In this document: positions 59,361 through 64,000 of the stretch, piece by piece
Layout: each line of letters opens with the position of its first letter
Position numbering within the stretch: position 1 is the first letter of the stretch
NCBI GenBank assembly: GCA_031269355.1
Contig: JAISZG010000013.1
Coordinates: 62,001 to 126,000, forward strand
Direction of reading: 5' to 3'
Length of the DNA stretch: 64,000 bases
From: Oscillospiraceae bacterium
GTDB lineage: Bacteria > Bacillota > Clostridia > Christensenellales > Aristaeellaceae
Made by a program: the position numbers and the translations under genes
Notes under the pieces: generated by a model
Database searches by the model: none
What the model saw: the letters and a program-made list of their open reading frames with translations, nothing else
What the model was told of the DNA's origin: nothing

Positions 59361-60809
59361 ATGATATGCGCACTTACGCCTCAATCTATGCGTTCGTTGG
59401 AAATGGATTTTATGAAGACCAGCGGCATCCCAGGAATGCTGCTGATGGAGCACGCTGCGGCCGCAGTTGTTCGACACATGAAAGGCGCGCGTAACGCGCT
59501 ATTTATATGCGGACCCGGCAACAACGGCGGAGACGGATTAGCCGCCGCTAGATTGTTCGCGGCGGCCGGCGGCGTTCCTGTCGTTTGGCTCGCCGCCCCT
59601 TTCGATAATCTCTCAAACGACGCGCAGGCGCAGTCGCGCATATTGCGCGCGATGGGCATATCAATATTCGAGCTTACGGCAGATAGTATACACAAAATAC
59701 CTTGCGTGGATTGGATAGTCGACGCGCTGTTCGGAACCGGGCTGTCGCGCGAAGCGACGGGCGTAAACCGCGCGCTTATCGAGCTGGCGAACGAAAGCGG
59801 CATACCTGTTCTATCAATCGATATTCCGTCCGGTATCGACGGCGGGACGGGGCGCGCGCTTGGCCCCGCCATACGCGCGGCGCGAACGGTTACGTTCCAT
59901 TGCCCAAAGATAGGTCATTATATATATCCAGGGAGAGAGCTTGCCGGAGAGCTTATCGTCGAACCAATCGGCATTCCGCAAATATATAGAAATAATGATA
60001 TGCCCTGCGCGGAACTCCTTGAAGATTCGGATATAGACGCCCTTCTTCCCGCGCGCAAACTCGACAGCCATAAGGGCGATTATGGTCACGCGCTTATAAT
60101 AGCGGGAAGCCTCGGCATGGCGGGAGCGGCGGCTATATGCGCGGAGGGCGCTGTTAGAGGAGGCGCCGGGCTTACTACCGTCGCGTGCGATCCGTCTATT
60201 ATTCCAATCGTGCAAACGCTCGTTCCCACCGCGATGGCCGCATCATTGTCGTGCGCCGACGACCTGCGCGGCGCGCTCATCGGCAAGCGGTGCGCCGCAG
60301 TAGGACCCGGCTTATCTCGAAAGCCCGGCCTGCTGGATATATTGTCGCCGCTGTTTGATTGCGCGCTCCCACAGGTTTGGGACGCCGACGCGCTAAATCT
60401 GCTGGCGGAAGCAAATCGCAAGCCCCCCGCATATTCTATACTCACACCTCATCCCGGCGAAGCGGCGCGGCTGCTTGGCGTCGAGGCAACCGACATATGC
60501 TCTTCCCCTATCGAGTCGGCGCGCGAATTGTCCAGCCAAACCGGCGCGGTTGTGCTGCTTAAAGGAGCGGCGACGATTATAGCGTACGGCGGGCGGCTTG
60601 CTCTGAACCATCGCGGCTCGCCGGCGATGGCGAAAGGCGGATCGGGAGACGCGCTTACCGGCATTATAACCGCGCTGCTAGCGCAAGGTTTATCCTTATT
60701 CGACGCGGCGAGAGTAGGGGCTTACCTCCATGGGCGCGCGGGAGAGCGCGCTTGCGCGGCTGTCGGTGAGCGCGCTGTTACCGCTCTTGACATCCTTTCA
60801 CGTTTATGA
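59361..60809 (+). CDS. nnr: Bifunctional NAD(P)H-hydrate epimerase / ADP-dependent dehydratase
   Basis: Repairs hydrated NAD(P)H; 482 residues. N-terminal epimerase (YjeF_N): GPGNNGGDGLAAARLFAAAG, DALFGTGLS, SIDIPSGIDGGTG. C-terminal dehydratase (CARKD): AVGPGLSRKPG, LTPHPGEAARLLG, and the catalytic AKGGSGDALTGIITALLAQG. GAGGAA nine bases upstream of the ATG. Usual neighbour of acpS; the alanine racemase that often follows is absent. Confidence 0.95.
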   Translation: MICALTPQSMRSLEMDFMKTSGIPGMLLMEHAAAAVVRHMKGARNALFICGPGNNGGDGLAAARLFAAAGGVPVVWLAAPFDNLSNDAQAQSRILRAMGISIFELTADSIHKIPCVDWIVDALFGTGLSREATGVNRALIELANESGIPVLSIDIPSGIDGGTGRALGPAIRAARTVTFHCPKIGHYIYPGRELAGELIVEPIGIPQIYRNNDMPCAELLEDSDIDALLPARKLDSHKGDYGHALIIAGSLGMAGAAAICAEGAVRGGAGLTTVACDPSIIPIVQTLVPTAMAASLSCADDLRGALIGKRCAAVGPGLSRKPGLLDILSPLFDCALPQVWDADALNLLAEANRKPPAYSILTPHPGEAARLLGVEATDICSSPIESARELSSQTGAVVLLKGAATIIAYGGRLALNHRGSPAMAKGGSGDALTGIITALLAQGLSLFDAARVGAYLHGRAGERACAAVGERAVTALDILSRL

Positions 60810-60949
60810 TGGACAGGGCATAGAATGAGTATGGACGAGAGGAAGTGAATGAATCATTAGAATGGCCAGGACCACCCGCGCATGGACCGCGGTGGTCCGC
60901 GCACGGAAGGTAAGGTCCTGGAAGCTTAGAGCTTTCGGAGCGTGTTACA

Positions 60950-61306
60950 ATGATTGTGAAAAGAGGCGAGATCTACAGCGCCGATCTGAACCCCGTCGTA
61001 GGCAGCGAACAGGGCGGGATAAGACCAGTGGTGGTGATCCAGAACGATATAGGAAACCGATTCTCCCCAACAGTTATCGTCTTAGCTATTACCTCCAAAC
61101 TCGGAAAGGCCCGTCTTCCAACGCATGTTGAAATTGCCGCCGGCGAAGCGGGGCTGACAAAACCCTCCATTATCCTGGCCGAACAAATGAGAACTCTTGA
61201 AAAAACCAGACTGGGCGAACGCCTGGGAAAACTTAGTGAATCAGAAATGCTTCGCGTGGAAGCCGCGATCCACGCGTCGCTGGGAATCAGCGCAGTCAAC
61301 GAATAA
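60950..61306 (+). CDS. mazF: MazF/NdoA-type endoribonuclease toxin
   Basis: Sequence-specific mRNA interferase of 118 residues. The conserved start KRGEIYSADLNPVVGSEQGG and RPVVVIQND, TVIVLAITSKL, and the C-terminal LGKLSESEMLRVEAAIHASL match Bacillus NdoA closely. Position after acpS-nnr mirrors acpS...alr-ndoAI-ndoA of Bacillus, but no antitoxin gene (ndoAI, ribbon-helix-helix) lies in the 140 bases before it; that gap only holds a hairpin (GGACCACC...GGTGGTCC, 60870-60898). GGAG lies ten bases before the ATG. The toxin could be controlled by a distant antitoxin. Confidence 0.93.
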   Translation: MIVKRGEIYSADLNPVVGSEQGGIRPVVVIQNDIGNRFSPTVIVLAITSKLGKARLPTHVEIAAGEAGLTKPSIILAEQMRTLEKTRLGERLGKLSESEMLRVEAAIHASLGISAVNE

Positions 61307-61456
61307 ATATATCGCGGAATAAATCCCTCAAGATAAAGACAATCCATTCCATTCATTCACAAAGCCGTTCAATAATACTATAATATAAATTGAAAACAAT
61401 GACGAACGATCGCCCTTATAATTCATTAACAACGTCGATTGATTTCGTTATGTTTA

Positions 61457-61495
61457 GGGAAACCTGTAAATATCGCAAACAGGTTTCCCTTTTTG
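61457..61495 (+). terminator. Rho-independent terminator between mazF and the YitT-like gene
   Basis: GGGAAACCTGT (61457-61467) pairs perfectly with ACAGGTTTCCC (61479-61489), followed by TTTTT. A strong terminator 150 bases after mazF. TTGCTA (61493-61498) and TATCAT (61516-61521), 17 bases apart, directly after it may be the promoter of the next gene. Confidence 0.85.
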
Positions 61496-61557
61496 CTATT
61501 TTCATATATTATATGTATCATGTATACAGCAACCCGCCGCGAAGGAGACGCTATAAA

Positions 61558-62424
61558 ATGAGACGCCTGATGAGACGCATAAACATAAACCGCGACGACT
61601 GGCTATGCAGCGCGCAATTTATATTGGGCGTGGTTTTAATGTCCGCATCGTATCCGCTGTTTTTTTTAACCAACGATATCGCGCCGGGCGGTTTGAGCGG
61701 CGTCGCGATGATTCTGAACGAATTAATCCGAGTGCCAGTAGGTATGACTACTTTCGCGCTTAACGTGCCGCTGTTCGCGATAGGATTTAGAATGCGCGGC
61801 ACGGCGTTCGTTCTGAGATCGTTTGCCGCTATGACCGTGACCTCCGCATTGATCGACTGGCTGCCGCTTGCGCCGCTTACCGCCGATCCCATGCTCGCCG
61901 CAGTCGGAGGCGGCGCGCTGCTGGGCGTCGGGCTTGGATTTGTGCTGCGCGCGAACGCTACCACCGGCGGCACAGATATGGCGGCAATGCTGCTTCACAA
62001 GCGGTTTCCGCTATTATCAATCGGCGGAATGCTTATGGCAATCGACTGTTTGGTGATAATCGGCGCGGCGATAGTGTTCGAACCGCAATCGGCGCTGTAC
62101 TCGCTGGTGACGCTTTATCTATCCACACGAGTGATGGACCGCGTGGTCGAAGGGTTCGACACGGCGAAAGCGTTCTTTATCATATCAAACTCCCACGCGA
62201 AAATCGCGAGCGAAATAATGAAAACAATGGAACGCGGGGTAACTCTTCTAAACAGCCGCGGCGGTTACAGCGGAGAACAGCGCGACGTACTGCTTTGCGT
62301 GATAACCCGCACCCAAATTCAGCAGCTCAAGCGCGTAGTTCACTCGATCGATCCGAAGGCGTTCATGATAGTTACGGACGTAAGCGAGGCTATGGGCGAA
62401 GGATTTGGAAAATTTTCGGTATGA
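61558..62424 (+). CDS. YitT-family DUF2179 membrane protein
   Basis: A 288-residue protein with about five N-terminal membrane helices (ILGVVLMSASYPLFFLTNDI, GLGFVLRANATTGGTDMAAM) and a C-terminal cytoplasmic DUF2179 domain (SNSHAKIASEIMKTMERGVT, LLCVITRTQIQQLKRVVHSI). AAGGAGACGCTATAAA precedes the ATG at 61558; the long in-frame ATG at 61390 lies before the terminator and is not used. YitT proteins are of unknown function, possibly ion or ligand transport. Confidence 0.88.
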   Translation: MRRLMRRININRDDWLCSAQFILGVVLMSASYPLFFLTNDIAPGGLSGVAMILNELIRVPVGMTTFALNVPLFAIGFRMRGTAFVLRSFAAMTVTSALIDWLPLAPLTADPMLAAVGGGALLGVGLGFVLRANATTGGTDMAAMLLHKRFPLLSIGGMLMAIDCLVIIGAAIVFEPQSALYSLVTLYLSTRVMDRVVEGFDTAKAFFIISNSHAKIASEIMKTMERGVTLLNSRGGYSGEQRDVLLCVITRTQIQQLKRVVHSIDPKAFMIVTDVSEAMGEGFGKFSV

Positions 62425-62431
62425 TTTTATA

Positions 62432-63538
62432 TTATTTATCATAACAATAAATCCCGCACTCCAATCGTCCGTTATATACGCGCGGCTTGCGATTGGCTCG
62501 TTTGCCAAACACCCGCTCAAATCCCGGATGCGCGCTGAGCGCGGCGAGCCGCCAATTGGAATTGCGATCGCGAAGCGCTCTCAGCGCGCGGATAGCGTCT
62601 TCGCTCGACTTTGCATCTCCTATTCGTACGCCGTACGGCGGGTTGCATACGAACGTTCCGCGCGTTTCGCTTTGCTGATAGTCCGCCGCATTTTTCCGTA
62701 TGACGCGTATGCGCCCTTCAAATCCAGCCTGGCTGATATGCCTCCTAGCCAGTTCAAGCGCGCCGGTGTCGATATCTCCTCCCGCTATAGCGAACGCTCT
62801 ATCCGGCTTTAACCGTACGCGCGCCGCATCGCGAATATCTTTCATCGGCGGGAACCAATGATAACTCTCGCACGCGAAAGAGCGGGTAAGTCCTGGCGCG
62901 CGGTCGGCTGCAATCATCGCCGCTTCGATAAGCAGCGTACCCGTGCCGCACATTGGATCGTGCAGCGGAGCGTCTCCGCGCCAACCGGATAAGGATATCA
63001 TAGCGGCGGCAAGCGTTTCACGCAGCGGCGCTTCGCCGTTCCATGTTCGATAGCCGCGCCGATTGAGCGCCTCGCCGCTTGTATCAATAGTTATTGTCGC
63101 CTCGCCTCCGCGCACCGACACCTCTATCGGAAACACCGCGCCCGTCTCCGGAAATTTTGCCAAATTATAGCGAGTCTTCATTTTTTCGACAATCGCCTTT
63201 TTTGTGATTGCCTGGCAGTCGGAAACGCTCATCAACTGCGCTCGCACGCATTTGCCGGATACTGGGAACGCCGCTTCCCTGGGCAGCCAATCATGCCACG
63301 GCAGCGCTCGCACACCCTCGAACAATTGATCAAACGATTCCGCAGGAAATTTCCCGCATACCATCCGTACACGGTCCGCGCAGCGAAGCCATAGATTCGC
63401 GAGCGCCGCGTCCGCAGGTTCACCCTCAAACCGCGCTCCGCCCGTCTCAGCCCGCACTCCGCGTATTCCCAGCGCATTTAGCTCCCTTGCGACGACGCCT
63501 TCCAAGCCAAATGCCGCGCAGGCAATCCATTCCGACAT
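62432..63538 (-). CDS. THUMP-domain class I RNA methyltransferase (RlmL/YpsC-like)
   Basis: A 368-residue rRNA methyltransferase. N-terminal ferredoxin-like and THUMP region (about 1-165, FGLEGVVARELNALGIRGVR), then SAM-dependent catalytic domain with DPMCGTGTLLIEAAMIAA and the NPPYG catalytic tetrad, which marks N2-guanine methylation. Related to Bacillus YpsC/RlmL for a 23S rRNA guanosine; exact site not readable. Convergent with the YitT-like gene eight bases away. No clear Shine-Dalgarno before the ATG. Confidence 0.9.
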   Translation of the reverse strand: MSEWIACAAFGLEGVVARELNALGIRGVRAETGGARFEGEPADAALANLWLRCADRVRMVCGKFPAESFDQLFEGVRALPWHDWLPREAAFPVSGKCVRAQLMSVSDCQAITKKAIVEKMKTRYNLAKFPETGAVFPIEVSVRGGEATITIDTSGEALNRRGYRTWNGEAPLRETLAAAMISLSGWRGDAPLHDPMCGTGTLLIEAAMIAADRAPGLTRSFACESYHWFPPMKDIRDAARVRLKPDRAFAIAGGDIDTGALELARRHISQAGFEGRIRVIRKNAADYQQSETRGTFVCNPPYGVRIGDAKSSEDAIRALRALRDRNSNWRLAALSAHPGFERVFGKRANRKPRVYNGRLECGIYCYDK

Positions 63539-63741
63539 ATCAAATCATTCCTCCATAACTATCTCGCTATTTGAACAGCATACGCGACGCGCAATCCCAT
63601 GTCAAATCGGATTGACGAAATGGCGTCGAACATGGTAGGATGCGTGGAATGAAACGGAAATTCTTTTGTGAATTCCGCAGAATTTCGGATATTTTGTCGA
63701 ACAGCATTCGATTTATTCTGTAGATATAAGGATCGTTCGAT

Positions 63742-64000
63742 ATGCCTACACGCAGCGCAGAGCCTCGCGGAAGCAGCAATAGGGAACACATATCCAAGCG
63801 ACCAGCGCCACGCGACGTTCGCGGCGTCGATTCTCCGCGCGCGCCCGCGCGCCATAAACAGGAACTATATGATAGAGAATCGCCGCGGGTTTCACCACGC
63901 GGCAGATCTAGCGCATATGCGCGCGATACATACGACGCTCCTCCGCGAGCCAAGAGCGCCGCTTACGAACGCGCGCCCATGCGCCAGCCGCAAAAATCAA
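63742..64000 (+). CDS. Arg/Pro-rich N-terminus of a protein continuing beyond the window
   Basis: Open frame from the ATG at 63742 to the edge (86 codons). The visible part is low-complexity and basic (MPTRSAEPRGSSNREHISKR, then many RxSP and RDT-like repeats) without a fold or membrane helix. AAGGATCG lies six bases before the ATG, and TATAAG precedes it. Such tails occur at the cytoplasmic N-terminus of bitopic cell-wall proteins, but that is a guess. Function unassigned. Confidence 0.5.
   Translation, partial: MPTRSAEPRGSSNREHISKRPAPRDVRGVDSPRAPARHKQELYDRESPRVSPRGRSSAYARDTYDAPPRAKSAAYERAPMRQPQKS

Noticed and set aside
60862..61131. 89-codon frame overlapping the start of mazF as an antitoxin
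   Set aside because: Most of it is the +1 shadow of mazF; composition (Arg-rich, no ribbon-helix-helix pattern) and lack of a ribosome-binding site speak against it.
1..64000. Prophage, CRISPR array, tRNA or rRNA genes
   Set aside because: No phage structural or integrase genes, no regularly spaced repeats, and no tRNA arm or rRNA sequence seen in the intergenic regions on either strand.

Overview
The window reads as chromosomal DNA of an endospore-forming member of the Bacillota, most likely class Clostridia, with GC in the upper fifties by eye and free use of GTG and TTG starts. Support comes from spoIIE, two SpoIID-type proteins, HPr kinase with cre-like operators, paired LplB/LplC-type sugar permeases, the yybS-like/rplI/dnaB order, and the acpS ... 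mazF neighbourhood known from Bacillus. Genus cannot be told from the sequence. No tRNA, rRNA, CRISPR array, phage module or intact insertion sequence was seen.

Layout. 1-2.9 kb: left-edge serine hydrolase, divergent from an OmpR/VanS-like two-component pair; both divergent promoters look leaderless. 3-10.3 kb (minus): carbohydrate ABC importer (two permeases, secreted binding protein), GH2 glycosidase and spoIID, with a divergent LacI regulator at 10.5-11.6 kb. 12-15.3 kb: cassette of HPr-kinase-like protein, SipW-like peptidase and ABC exporter, the shape of a RiPP maturation/export locus but without a visible precursor. 15.5-19.2 kb: degenerate YesN-like protein, yybS-like gene, rplI, dnaB. 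19.2-25.2 kb: TIM-barrel isomerase, class II aldolase, three tandem M42 aminopeptidases, SpoIID-like lipoprotein. 25.4-27.8 kb: spoIIE. 28-36 kb: alpha/beta hydrolase, a regulator that fuses a LacI protein to an extracellular-solute-binding fold, and a second carbohydrate ABC importer with an NHL-propeller gene. 36-40.6 kb: two glycosyltransferases, one interrupted by an in-frame TAG, an acyl-CoA synthetase and its XRE-cupin regulator. 41-44.4 kb: DnaA-box cluster, guaA, and a cytosine methyltransferase-HNH nuclease pair. 44.4-52.4 kb: tightly overlapping operon ROK-like / HAD / hprK / glucokinase / rsmG / MBL / comEC. 52.5-56.9 kb (minus): moxR / DUF58 / transglutaminase. 57-62.4 kb: birA, P1 peptidase, acpS, nnr, mazF without antitoxin, YitT-type membrane protein. 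62.4-64 kb: THUMP RNA methyltransferase and the start of an Arg/Pro-rich protein.

How the parts connect. Two sugar importers share AAAACGTTTA-type operators, which also resemble cre sites, with the local LacI promoter; hprK and glucokinase supply the matching catabolite-control machinery. Two families of interspersed repeats (five GC-rich palindromic copies, and a pair of terminator-carrying elements) occupy the gaps. The most unusual items are the LacI-SBP fusion, the precursor-less kinase/peptidase/exporter cassette, the amber-interrupted glycosyltransferase, and the DnaA boxes beside a MITE-like element before guaA.
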